From: Thermoleophilia bacterium
Lineage (GTDB): Bacteria > Actinomycetota > Thermoleophilia > Gaiellales > JAICJC01
Length of the DNA stretch: 64,000 bases
Assembly (NCBI GenBank): GCA_025934255.1
Contig: JAICYJ010000002.1
Span: forward strand, 62,001-126,000
Direction of reading: 5' to 3'
The position numbers and the translations under genes were made by a program. Under the pieces are notes generated by a model, which had not been told where the DNA came from, searched no databases, and saw only the letters and a list, made by a program, of their open reading frames with translations. Shown in pieces: positions 26,747 through 34,499 of this stretch. Position 1 is the first letter of the stretch. Each line of letters starts with the position of its first letter.

Positions 26747-26790
26747 GTTAGGAGTGTCGCACAACCGTTCCAGCACCGATACTTCCGAGC
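26747..26790. promoter_or_regulatory. Divergent leaderless promoters, PAC2 gene and MarP-like gene
   Basis: Plus strand: GATACT at 26778-26783, 7 bases before GTG 26791. Minus strand: GACACT (plus 26753-26758), 6 bases before GTG 26746. The 44-base gap leaves room for two promoters but no leaders. Confidence 0.5.
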
Positions 26791-27924
26791 GTGACCGGTG
26801 CAGATCTGATCGTGATCGTGTGGCTGACGCTGTCGGCGCTGGTCGGGCTACGACGCGGGTTCGCCGCCCAGGTGCTGGCGCTGGCCGGCTTTGCGGCTGG
26901 TGCCTGGCTGGGTTCACGGCTGGCGCCCTACGCGCTGTCCGACAGCGCCCGCGCCGAGTGGGAGCCGGTGGCCGCGCTGGTGGGCGCGGTGATCGGCGGC
27001 GCAATGGTGCAGGCCGCGACCAGCCCGCTCGCGAACGCCGTTCGCCGCAGGGTGCTGATCGGCCCGCTGGCGACCGTCGACGGCGCCGGCGGCCTGGTCG
27101 CAGGCACGGTGCTGGGGCTCGCGGTGGCGTGGCTGGTGGCGGTGACCGCGATCAACCAGCCCAGCCTGGGTCTGCGCCACGAGGTGCAGTCCTCGACGAT
27201 CCTGCCGCGGCTGGTGCGCTGGGTGCCGGCGCAGTCGCTGATCGATGCCATCGCCCGGTTCGATCGCCTGCCGGTGCTGGGCGTGGGTGGCGTGGCCAGC
27301 CTGCCCCCGCCCGACCGGTCGGTGCCGGTCTCGCCGGCGGTGCGGCGGGCGGAGCGGAGCGTGGTGATGATCGAGGGATCATCCTGCGGCCTGACGCTGC
27401 AGGGGACGGGGTGGGTGGCGCGGCCCGGCCTGGTCGTGACCAACGCGCACGTGATCTCGGGCGAGCACGAGACCCAGGTGATCACGGACACCGGGGCGCT
27501 GAATGCCGTGCCTGTCTTCGTCGACCCGTCCAAGGACATCGCGCTGCTGCGGGTGAGCGGCCTGACCGATCCCCCGCTGGCGACACGGGACGGCACGTCC
27601 GGAGGCACCGGGGTGGCGCTGATCGGCTACCCGGGCGGCGGGCCGCTGACGGCAGCTCCAGGACGCGTCGGCCACTCCCAGTTCATCGTCACCCAGAACG
27701 CCTACGGCCAGGGCGTGGCCCAGCGCACGGTGGTGCCGATCCGGGGCAGGGTGCTGCACGGCGACAGCGGCGGCCCCGTGGTCGACCGTTCCGGTCACGT
27801 CTTGGCGATGATGTTCGCGGCCACGGAGTCCGGCCCCGGCGGATTCGGCGTCTCGATGGACGACATCCGCCACGCGCTGGCCTCGCCCGAGCAGCGGGCC
27901 GACACCGGGCCGTGCGTGGGCTGA
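26791..27924 (+). CDS. MarP-like membrane serine protease (CvpA domain plus trypsin-like domain)
   Basis: 377 residues. The first roughly 145 carry four hydrophobic helices of CvpA/colicin V production type (LIVIVWLTLSALVGLRRGF onward). The C-terminal part is a chymotrypsin-fold protease with His220 in TNAHVI, Asp249 in PSKDIALL and Ser326 in GDSGGP, a complete triad. The same architecture is MarP (Rv3671c) of Mycobacterium, a membrane-tethered periplasmic protease needed for acid resistance through cell-wall hydrolase processing. Two cysteines flank the domain (SSCGLTL and GPCVG), fitting the redox-regulated disulfide of that family. GTG start with GATACT 7 bases upstream. Confidence 0.92.
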   Translation: MTGADLIVIVWLTLSALVGLRRGFAAQVLALAGFAAGAWLGSRLAPYALSDSARAEWEPVAALVGAVIGGAMVQAATSPLANAVRRRVLIGPLATVDGAGGLVAGTVLGLAVAWLVAVTAINQPSLGLRHEVQSSTILPRLVRWVPAQSLIDAIARFDRLPVLGVGGVASLPPPDRSVPVSPAVRRAERSVVMIEGSSCGLTLQGTGWVARPGLVVTNAHVISGEHETQVITDTGALNAVPVFVDPSKDIALLRVSGLTDPPLATRDGTSGGTGVALIGYPGGGPLTAAPGRVGHSQFIVTQNAYGQGVAQRTVVPIRGRVLHGDSGGPVVDRSGHVLAMMFAATESGPGGFGVSMDDIRHALASPEQRADTGPCVG

Positions 27925-27960
27925 CAGCCGGCGCCGGCGCAGACGCTCTAGGATCCGGCC

Positions 27961-28119
27961 ATGACCGCCCGCATCGCACGCAACCTGGCCACCGCCGCCG
28001 TCGTGATCTGCCTGCAGCTGACGGCCACGGTGATGACCCTGCGCAGGGATCCCATCCAGAAGTTCCAGGGCGCCGCCATCAGCGGCATGCTCTGGGTCGG
28101 GCTCAGGCCCCGCGACTGA
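27961..28119 (+). CDS. Small hydrophobic protein, 52 aa
   Basis: ATG 27961 to TGA 28119. The product has a basic N-terminus (MTARIARN), one hydrophobic helix (ATAAVVICLQLTATVM) and a basic segment after it, so it may be a single-pass membrane peptide. TAGGAT at 27949-27954 sits 6 bases upstream, the best evidence that it is a real leaderless gene. Its last 17 bases overlap the end of the convergent VWA gene. It could be cotranscribed with the MarP-like protease, 36 bases upstream. Too short for a confident family call. Confidence 0.5.
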   Translation: MTARIARNLATAAVVICLQLTATVMTLRRDPIQKFQGAAISGMLWVGLRPRD

Positions 28120-29287
28120 CGGCGCGCGGGACCGGCTGCAGTCGCCGTAGCGCCTCGGCCAGCGCCTCCAGGGCGGCCAGGTTGTGTCCCTCGAGCACGT
28201 CGTCCACGTGGCGGAGTGCGATCTGCATGCCGCCCGCGAGCGGCTCGAAGCCCTCGTGGCCCTTCAGCGGGTTGACCCACATCAGCGTGTCGGCCTGCCT
28301 GGCGATCGTGGCCAGCTCGCCGTCCAGCAGCGCCAGGTCGCCGCGCTCCCAGCCGTCGGACGCGATCACGACGACGGCACCGCGGGTGAGCCCGCGGCGG
28401 CCGAACACGCGGTTGTAGCCGGCCAGCGACTCGCCGATGCGGGTGCCCCCGCCCCAGTCCGACAGCGCCATGCTGGCGCGGGCCATGGCCACGTCGGGAT
28501 CGCGTCCGGCCAGGTGCGGGGTGAGGCGGGTGAGCCGGGTGCCGAAGGCGAAGGCCTCGACGTACCGTGAGGCGCCCTCGCGGGCCGACAGCGCCTGCAG
28601 GAACATGACCAGGGCACGGGCGTAGGGCTCCATCGAGCCGGACACGTCCACCAGCACCACCAGCTTGCGCGGCACCAGCTTGGGCCGGCGCCAGCGGCGG
28701 TCGAGCGGGATCCCCTCCGAGCGCATCGACTGGCGCAGCGTGTTGCGCTGGTCGAGCACGCCGGGGGCATGCGCCGGCTGGAGCCGGCGGGAGCGGCGCA
28801 CCGGGTGCAGCGCGGCCAGGTCGTCCATCAGCCGGCGCACGCGCCGCAGCTCGTCGTTGGTCATGTGGGCGAAGTCGCGGTGGCGCAGCAGCTCATCACG
28901 GGCGGCGGCGACGCCGTGCCTCCTGCGGTCGTCCTCGTCGTCGGGACCGGCAACGGCGCCGTCCTCGGACCCGGGCGGAGGCGGCAGCATCGGGCGCTCC
29001 TGTCTGAGCACGTCGCCGGAGGCGTTGGAGGACTCGCGTGGCTCCCGCTCCCAGTAGGCGGTGAAGGCGGCGTCGAAGATGTCCAGGTGGTCGTGGCGCG
29101 CGACCAGGGTGCACCGGAGCGCGTGGTAGACCTGCTCGCGGTCGGCCAGATCGACCAGCGCCAGCCCGCGCATGGCGTCCTGCAGCCGGCCCGGACCGAC
29201 CTCGAGGCCGGCCTCGCGCAGGATCCGGCCGAAGGTGACCAGCTTGCGAGTGACCGCGTCGCCAGGGTTCGGAGATGGTCGGTCCAT
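28103..29287 (-). CDS. VWA domain-containing CoxE-like protein
   Basis: 394 residues. The C-terminal half is a von Willebrand A domain with the MIDAS motif LVDVSGSMEPY (DxSxS), then the conserved Thr region and SDGWERGD. The N-terminal half is helical and charged (RILREAGLEVGPGRLQDAM), as in CoxE proteins. With the MoxR ATPase immediately upstream (1 base between stop and start) it forms a MoxR-CoxE pair, a chaperone module that matures metal enzymes; in CO dehydrogenase clusters it helps assemble the Cu-Mo site. Here it could serve the molybdenum hydroxylase at 14-17.5 kb, but that link is inference. Confidence 0.9.
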   Translation of the reverse strand: MDRPSPNPGDAVTRKLVTFGRILREAGLEVGPGRLQDAMRGLALVDLADREQVYHALRCTLVARHDHLDIFDAAFTAYWEREPRESSNASGDVLRQERPMLPPPPGSEDGAVAGPDDEDDRRRHGVAAARDELLRHRDFAHMTNDELRRVRRLMDDLAALHPVRRSRRLQPAHAPGVLDQRNTLRQSMRSEGIPLDRRWRRPKLVPRKLVVLVDVSGSMEPYARALVMFLQALSAREGASRYVEAFAFGTRLTRLTPHLAGRDPDVAMARASMALSDWGGGTRIGESLAGYNRVFGRRGLTRGAVVVIASDGWERGDLALLDGELATIARQADTLMWVNPLKGHEGFEPLAGGMQIALRHVDDVLEGHNLAALEALAEALRRLQPVPRAVSRGA

Positions 29288-29288
29288 C

Positions 29289-30182
29289 TCAGGTACCGCG
29301 CGCTTCGCCGACCAGCTCGCGCAGGCCGGCGTCACGAACCCGCTCGACGTCCTCGTGGTACTTCAGCACCGAGCCGAGGGTGGCGTCCACCACGCCGGCG
29401 TCCAGCTCCTGCTGGCCGAGGGCGAGCAGCGCCTGCGTCCAGTCGATCGTCTCGGCCACCCCGGGCGACTTGGCCAGGTCGAGCCGACGCAGCTCCTGCA
29501 CGAAGGCGGCGGCCTCGGCAGCCAGGCGCTCCGGCACGCCGGGCACGCGGACGCGCACGATCTCGATCTCGCGCTCCAGCGAGGGGTGCCCGATCCAGTG
29601 GTAGAGGCAGCGGCGCTTGAGGGCGTCGTGCAGCTCGCGGGTGCGGTTCGACGTGAGGATCACCAGCGGGCGCCGCGTGGCCCGGATCGTGCCGATCTCG
29701 GGGATCGTGACCTGGAAGTCGGAGAGCAGCTCCAGCAGGAAGGCCTCGAACTCGTCGTCGGCGCGGTCGATCTCGTCGATCAGCAATACCGGCGGCTGCG
29801 GGTCGTCGTTCTCGATGGCGTCCAGCAGCGGCCTGCGCTCGAGGAACTCCCGGCCGAACAGCTCGTGCAGGCGCTCCTTGCCGCCGCCCGCCTGGGCGGC
29901 CTCGAGCGTGCGGATGTAGAGCAGCTGGCGGGCGTAGCTCCAGTCGTAGAGCGCGTGCGCGACGTCGATGCCCTCGTAGCACTGGAGGCGGATCAGGCGG
30001 CCGCCGGTGATGTCGGCGAGCACCTTGGCCAGCTCGGTCTTGCCGACGCCGGCCTCGCCCTCCAGCAGCAGCGGCTTCTCGAGCACCAGCGACAGGTGCA
30101 GCACGGTGGCCAGCCCGCGATCGGCCAGGTAGGCGTGTTCGCGGAGCGACTCGGACAGCGCATCGACGGCGTCAGGCGGCAT
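29289..30182 (-). CDS. MoxR-family AAA+ ATPase (CoxD-like)
   Basis: 297 residues. Walker A is GEAGVGKTELAK near residue 40, Walker B is VLLIDEIDRAD, sensor 1 is LTSNRTRELHDALKRRC. MoxR ATPases act with VWA partners as chaperones for complex assembly. ATG 30182 (MPPDAVDAL) is preferred to the in-frame GTG at 30209 because TATCGT (plus 30189-30194) lies 6 bases upstream of it. The VWA gene follows after one base. The upstream gap to the SDR gene holds two strong palindromes. Confidence 0.92.
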   Translation of the reverse strand: MPPDAVDALSESLREHAYLADRGLATVLHLSLVLEKPLLLEGEAGVGKTELAKVLADITGGRLIRLQCYEGIDVAHALYDWSYARQLLYIRTLEAAQAGGGKERLHELFGREFLERRPLLDAIENDDPQPPVLLIDEIDRADDEFEAFLLELLSDFQVTIPEIGTIRATRRPLVILTSNRTRELHDALKRRCLYHWIGHPSLEREIEIVRVRVPGVPERLAAEAAAFVQELRRLDLAKSPGVAETIDWTQALLALGQQELDAGVVDATLGSVLKYHEDVERVRDAGLRELVGEARGT

Positions 30183-30222
30183 GGCTCCACGATACCAGGG
30201 AGGTTTCACGCGACTCGCAGCC

Positions 30223-30251
30223 CGTCACGCGGCCGTCACGGCCGCGTGACG
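30223..30251. repeat. Perfect 29-bp palindrome
   Basis: 14-base arms beginning CGTCACGCGG and ending CCGCGTGACG around a single central C. Its core GGCCGTCACGGCC repeats the GCCGTCACGGC element of the 9.9-kb array. It lies between the SDR gene and MoxR on the same strand. There is no T-run, so a protein-binding site or REP-like element is more likely than an intrinsic terminator. Confidence 0.8.
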
Positions 30252-30279
30252 CAACACCTGCGCCTGGCACCGGTGTTGC
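30251..30279. repeat. Inverted repeat adjoining the perfect palindrome
   Basis: GCAACACC (30251-30258) and GGTGTTGC (30272-30279) pair perfectly across 13 bases that include GGCAC. The first arm and the inner bases echo the GCAACGCCTG and GGCACC parts of the 78-bp repeats. Confidence 0.65.
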
Positions 30280-30308
30280 ATTCGTGGCAGATGTCGCCAG
30301 GTGATGTG

Positions 30309-31058
30309 CTAGCTGGTGATGCCGGGCAGCGAGGTGTGCGTGTTGTCGATGCCGCCGTCGATCACGATCGTCTGGCCTGTGATGTAGCGCGCCTGCGGCG
30401 ATGCCAGGAAGGCGATCGTGTCGGCCACCTCCTCCGGGCTGCCCAGCCGCCGCATCGGCACCAGCTTGGCCAGCTCATCGAGATCGTCGCCGTACCGGCG
30501 CATCCCCTCGGTGTCGATCCAGCCGGGCGCGACGCAGACGACGCCGATGTCGTACTTACCCCACTCCACCGACAGCACCCGCGCCAGCGCCTCGGTGCCG
30601 GCCCGCGCCGCGGAGGAGTGCGCCATCCCGGGGATGCCGCGGGTCGGGCACAGCACGATCGAGATGATGCGCCCGCCGCCGTGCTCGATCATCCAGCGCT
30701 TCGCCACCTGCTGGGTGAGGTACCAGGGGGCATCCAGGTTCAGGCGACGTACCGCTGCCCACCCGTTCGGCGAGATCTCCTCGGCCGGCGCCATGAACTG
30801 CCCGCCGGCGTTGTTGACCAGCACGTCGATGCGACCGAACCGCTTCAGCGCCAGGTCGATCAGCGCGTCCGCCACCTCGGGCTCGCGGATGTCGCCGGAC
30901 AGCACCGCGCAGTCGTCGCCGATCCGCCCTCGCACCTCCTCCAAGGGCTCCGGCCTGCGGCCGGCGATCACCACCCGGCAACCATCGCGGTGCAGCGCCA
31001 GCGCCGCCGCCCGGCCGATGCCGGTGCCACCGCCGGTGACGATCGCGACGCGGCTCAC
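30309..31058 (-). CDS. SDR family protein with altered catalytic Tyr/Lys
   Basis: 249 residues, GTG start inside the stop of the enoyl-CoA hydratase. The nucleotide motif TGGGTGIG and NNAGGQF are standard. The usual Tyr-x3-Lys is absent: the site reads [10 protein letters not shown], with His and Arg in those positions. Peroxisomal/mitochondrial 2,4-dienoyl-CoA reductases also lack the Tyr but keep the Lys. The [13 protein letters not shown] segment and the enoyl-CoA hydratase neighbour fit a role on acyl-CoA substrates, e.g. dienoyl-CoA reduction or citronellol-type degradation. The C-terminal [10 protein letters not shown] is normal. Whether it is active with Arg for Lys is open. Confidence 0.87.
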   Translation of the reverse strand: MSRVAIVTGGGTGIGRAAALALHRDGCRVVIAGRRPEPLEEVRGRIGDDCAVLSGDIREPEVADALIDLALKRFGRIDVLVNNAGGQFMAPAEEISPNGWAAVRRLNLDAPWYLTQQVAKRWMIEHGGGRIISIVLCPTRGIPGMAHSSAARAGTEALARVLSVEWGKYDIGVVCVAPGWIDTEGMRRYGDDLDELAKLVPMRRLGSPEEVADTIAFLASPQARYITGQTIVIDGGIDNTHTSLPGITS

Positions 31059-31792
31059 CGGTCGGCCCGGTAGCTGTCGGCGCTGTGCGCGAGCATGCCC
31101 TGTGCCAGCCGCTCCGCCGCCAGCGATCCGGCCAGCGACATCTCCGCCGACCGGTCGATCAGCTCGCGTGTGATCTGGAGCGCGGCCTGCGGCTGCTCCG
31201 CCAGCTTCTGGGCCCACTCCAGCGCCGCCGTCTCGGCCTCGCCCTCGGGCACCACCCGGTTGACCACGCCCAGCTCCAGCGCGCGGGCGGCGTCGAACCG
31301 CTCGCCCAGCAGGATCAGCTGCTTCGCGCGGGCAGTGCCCAGCAGCCGCACCAGCCGCGACATCCCACCAGCGCTGGGCAGGATCCCCAGCGACACCTCC
31401 GGCAGCCCGAACCGGGCGGTCTCGTCGGCCACCCGCAGGTCGGCCGACAGCGCCAGCTCGAGACCGCCCCCGATCGCCCAGCCCGAGATGGCCGCGATCG
31501 ACGGCTGCGGCAGCTCCGGCAGCAGCTCCCAGATCCGGCCCGGCCCGCGGTAGTAGCGGATCGTCTCCTCGGGGCTGGGGTCGGTGAACTCCGTCAGGTC
31601 GGCCCCGGCTGAGAACGCCTTCGCGGAGCCGGCCAGGACCACCACCCTGCTGCCCGTGACGTCGCCGGAGCCGAAGGCGGCGATCAGCTGGGCGGCCATC
31701 TGCTCGCTGAGCGCGTTCAGCTTGGCCTCCCGCTGCAGCCGCACGATGCAGACCTCGCCGTCCCGCGTGGTTGTGACCATCTCCTCACCCAT
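31055..31792 (-). CDS. Enoyl-CoA hydratase/isomerase family protein
   Basis: 245 residues of the crotonase fold. [12 protein letters not shown], the oxyanion-hole segment [11 protein letters not shown], and [23 protein letters not shown] near residues 90-115 are diagnostic. In classical hydratases two Glu residues hydrate the double bond: here the second is present in [14 protein letters not shown], while the first maps to a Glu/Leu-rich helix and is uncertain, so hydratase versus isomerase is undecided. I chose ATG 31792 ([12 protein letters not shown]) because TATGTT lies 9 bases upstream (plus 31802-31807). It precedes the SDR with a 4-base overlap. Confidence 0.88.
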   Translation of the reverse strand: MGEEMVTTTRDGEVCIVRLQREAKLNALSEQMAAQLIAAFGSGDVTGSRVVVLAGSAKAFSAGADLTEFTDPSPEETIRYYRGPGRIWELLPELPQPSIAAISGWAIGGGLELALSADLRVADETARFGLPEVSLGILPSAGGMSRLVRLLGTARAKQLILLGERFDAARALELGVVNRVVPEGEAETAALEWAQKLAEQPQAALQITRELIDRSAEMSLAGSLAAERLAQGMLAHSADSYRADR

Positions 31793-31872
31793 GCCGGGGC
31801 GAACATAGCCGACCTCGATCGGCCCGTGCCGAAGGTTCAGTCGGCTCGCCGGCATGCCGATACAGGTTTCAC

Positions 31873-32895
31873 ATGTCAACCCGGCGCAGCATCCCCGAGC
31901 GCGACCGGCGTGAGCTCGAAGTTCTGCACCGCGTCGCCGTCGCGCTGACACAGTCGCTCTCGACGACCGACGTCCTGCGCGCGCTGACGCGCGAGCTGGT
32001 GTTGGGTGTCGAGCGCGCCTCCGAGTGCGCGATCTCGCTCTGGGACAGGCAGCGCGACGTGCTGATCGACGCCGCCGCGCACACGGTGCACGGCCCGCCG
32101 GCCTGGCCGCGCGGCCAGGTCGAGAATCCGCTCGACGAGTATCCCGCCACCCGTGCGCTGCTCAAGCGCGGCCGCGGCTGGGGCGAGTACCGGATGTCGG
32201 ATCCCGAGCTCAGCAGCAATGACCGCGCGGTGCTGGAGCTGTGGGGCTGGCGTTCCATGATCGAGCTGCCGCTGGTGGTCGAGGGCCGCTCCGTCGGACT
32301 GATCGAGGTGGCCGACTACCGGTCGTCGCGGGCATGGTCGCAGCGCGACATCGCCTTCTGCCAGACGATCGCCAGCCAGGCCGCGATGGCCGTACGAAAC
32401 GCCCAGCTGTACGAGGGGCTGCAGGAGCAGGCCGACCGCGACTCCCTGACCGACCTGCTCAACCACCGCGCCTTCTACCAGCGGCTGGGCCACGAGCTGA
32501 GCCGTGCCCAGCGCGATGGCACCCAGGTCGGCGTGATCACGCTCGACCTCGACAACTTCAAGGCCCTGAACGACTCGCGCGGCCACCTGGCCGGCGACAA
32601 GGCGCTGGTGCTGGTGGCCTCGGCGATCCTCGGCTGCGCGCGCCAGAGCGACGTGGCCGGCCGCCTGGGCGGCGACGAGTTCGCGCTGATCCTGCCCGGC
32701 GTCGGCGATGAGATCGAGCTGGTGGGACGACGGGTGCTGGCCGCCATCACGTCCAAGGCCGGCGCCGGCGCCTCGCTCGGCATCACCATCGCGGAGCCGG
32801 GTGAGACCGATCCGCTGCTGGTGATGGCGCGCGCCGACCGCTCGCTGCTCGAGGCCAAGCGCGCCGGCAAGCGGACCTACAGGCTGTCGGCATGA
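31873..32895 (+). CDS. GAF-GGDEF diguanylate cyclase, copy 1
   Basis: 340 residues. A GAF sensor (about 15-170; ends IAFCQTIASQAAMAVRNAQLYEGLQEQ) is joined by a signalling helix to a GGDEF domain (about 190-340). The active site is RLGGDEFALILPG and the RxxD product-inhibition site RQSD lies five residues before it, so it should make cyclic di-GMP and be feedback-inhibited. No membrane segment, so it senses a cytoplasmic ligand. It overlaps the second copy by 4 bases (ATGA) and shares long identical stretches with it, such as DIAFCQTIASQAAMAVR. Confidence 0.93.
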   Translation: MSTRRSIPERDRRELEVLHRVAVALTQSLSTTDVLRALTRELVLGVERASECAISLWDRQRDVLIDAAAHTVHGPPAWPRGQVENPLDEYPATRALLKRGRGWGEYRMSDPELSSNDRAVLELWGWRSMIELPLVVEGRSVGLIEVADYRSSRAWSQRDIAFCQTIASQAAMAVRNAQLYEGLQEQADRDSLTDLLNHRAFYQRLGHELSRAQRDGTQVGVITLDLDNFKALNDSRGHLAGDKALVLVASAILGCARQSDVAGRLGGDEFALILPGVGDEIELVGRRVLAAITSKAGAGASLGITIAEPGETDPLLVMARADRSLLEAKRAGKRTYRLSA

Positions 32896-33911
32896 CCCGC
32901 CGGTTCACACAGGGCGACCGGAACCGCCGGGAGCTTGAGGTACTGCATCGCCTGGCCGTGGAGCTACCTCGCACGCTGACCGTGACCGGCGTCACCGACC
33001 TGCTGGCCGAGCACCTGGTGCTGGCCACGCAGCGCGCCGGCGAGTGCACGATATCGTCCTGGGACGCAGGCCTCGACCAGCTCACGATCATGTCCGTCTA
33101 CGAGCTCGGCTCCGGCATCGCCGAGGATCAACGTGGGGAGCAGTTTGCGCTGGAGGACTGGCCGCACAGCCGCGCCATGCTGGCCGAAGGTACCGCCTAC
33201 GGCGAGTACCGCCGCGACGACCCGGTCTGGAACCAGCGTGTGCGCGACCAGCTGGACGAGTGGGGATGGAAGACCTGGATCGCGCTGCCGCTGGTGGTCG
33301 AGGCTCGCTCGGTGGGCCTGATCGAAGTGGTCGACCACCAAACCGACGAGCGCTGGTCACCGCACGACATCGCCTTCTGCCAGACGATCGCCAGCCAGGC
33401 CGCGATGGCCGTGCGAAGCGCGCAGCTGCATGAGGGCCTCCGCCGGCAGGTGCTGCACGATCAGCTGACCGGCCTGCTCAGCCATCGCGGGCTGCACGAG
33501 CAGCTGGAGGCGATCCTGGTCGCTGCCAACGCCGGCCGGGACGAGCTGTCGGTCGTGGCCTTCGACCTGGACGACTTCCGGGCGGTCAACGACCGCGACG
33601 GGCACGCGGCCGGCGACCTGGTGCTTCGTCGCGTGGCCGACGTGCTGCGCGAGGAATCGCGCGACTGCGACATCGCTGCGCGCATCGGCGGAGACGAGTT
33701 CCTGCTGGTGCTGCCCGGGGTGGGCGGCGACGGCCCCGCCATCGCCGACCGCGTCGTCAGCCGGATGGCGGAGCGCACCGGCGTATCGCTATCCGCCGGC
33801 GTGGCGCGGGCGCAGCCGCAAGAGCTGGACGCACGCGTGCTGATCGACCGTGCCCAGAGCGCGCTGCTGGAATCCCGGCGCTCCAAGGGCCGCCGGCGCC
33901 GCTCCGCCTGA
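32892..33911 (+). CDS. GAF-GGDEF diguanylate cyclase, copy 2
   Basis: 339 residues, paralogue of the preceding gene with the same GAF-GGDEF order and length. The cyclase site is RIGGDEFLLVLPG and the I-site is RDCD, both intact. The GAF halves differ mainly in the central region (residues about 60-110), where ligand residues usually lie, so the pair may respond to different signals. Translational coupling suggests both proteins are made together and could form heterodimers. The tail is Arg/Lys-rich (SKGRRRRSA). No EAL or HD-GYP phosphodiesterase is present in the window. Confidence 0.93.
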   Translation: MTRRFTQGDRNRRELEVLHRLAVELPRTLTVTGVTDLLAEHLVLATQRAGECTISSWDAGLDQLTIMSVYELGSGIAEDQRGEQFALEDWPHSRAMLAEGTAYGEYRRDDPVWNQRVRDQLDEWGWKTWIALPLVVEARSVGLIEVVDHQTDERWSPHDIAFCQTIASQAAMAVRSAQLHEGLRRQVLHDQLTGLLSHRGLHEQLEAILVAANAGRDELSVVAFDLDDFRAVNDRDGHAAGDLVLRRVADVLREESRDCDIAARIGGDEFLLVLPGVGGDGPAIADRVVSRMAERTGVSLSAGVARAQPQELDARVLIDRAQSALLESRRSKGRRRRSA

Positions 33912-33936
33912 GCTTCATTCCGGCGGATCACGCATC

Positions 33937-33971
33937 TACACTGCGGTCAACACCAGCGTGGAGGAGATCAG
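33937..33971 (+). promoter_or_regulatory. Promoter and strong Shine-Dalgarno of the HNH gene
   Basis: TACACT at 33937-33942 predicts a TSS near 33950. The short leader contains GGAGGAG at 33960-33966. The spacing points to a start at about 33972, where the codon is ATC, 27 bases before the first in-frame ATG at 33999. Confidence 0.5.
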
Positions 33972-34499
33972 ATCCGCTGCCTGCTGCTTGATGCGACCAT
34001 GCGACCGACCAGCCTCGTCTCGCGCGAGCGCGCCGTGACGCTGGTGGTCTGCGGCCACGCGCAGGTGATCGCGGAGGACGAGTCGGTGGTGTACCGCTCC
34101 CAGCATCTGCGGCTGGCGCTGCCGGTGATCCTGCAGGTGCCGGCCTACGTGGAGCTGCGCCCGATCGTCAAACACACGGTGGTGCGGCGGGTGCTGTTCT
34201 GCCGCGACAACTGGCGCTGCGCCTACTGCGGCCGCGACGGCGGGCCGCGCGACCTCACCGTCGACCACGTGAAGCCGCTGTCGCGCGGCGGCGAGCACGC
34301 GTGGGACAACGTGGTGGCAGCCTGCCGCCGCTGCAACCATCGCAAGGGCAGCCGGCTCCCCTACGAGGCTGGCATGTACCCGCGCAACGTGCCGAAGCGG
34401 CCGGACATGGTGCAGGTGGCGTGGGCGGGGCGGCTGACGCACCCGTTGCAGCGGCAGTACGTGGCGCAGTGGCATAAGGTCCCTGAAGCTGCCCTCTAG
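33972..34499 (+). CDS. HNH endonuclease
   Basis: About 175 residues. The HNH core has CAYCGRDGGPRDLTVDHVKPLSRGGEHAWDNVVAACRRCNHRKG: two CxxC zinc knuckles and the His-Asn-His metal site. It belongs to the small stand-alone HNH family common in Actinobacteria, function unsettled. Family N-termini read like 'vLvLnat.epl.vvs..rAv', which matches IRCLLLDATMRPTSLVSRERAV beginning at the ATC codon 33972, behind a perfect Shine-Dalgarno. Starting at ATG 33999 would drop the first strand. I therefore give 33972; a conventional call would be 33999. Confidence 0.85.
   Translation: MRCLLLDATMRPTSLVSRERAVTLVVCGHAQVIAEDESVVYRSQHLRLALPVILQVPAYVELRPIVKHTVVRRVLFCRDNWRCAYCGRDGGPRDLTVDHVKPLSRGGEHAWDNVVAACRRCNHRKGSRLPYEAGMYPRNVPKRPDMVQVAWAGRLTHPLQRQYVAQWHKVPEAAL

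Noticed and set aside
30223..30251. Rho-independent terminator for the SDR gene.
   Set aside because: No T-tract follows the stem on either strand. A binding site or REP-like repeat fits better.
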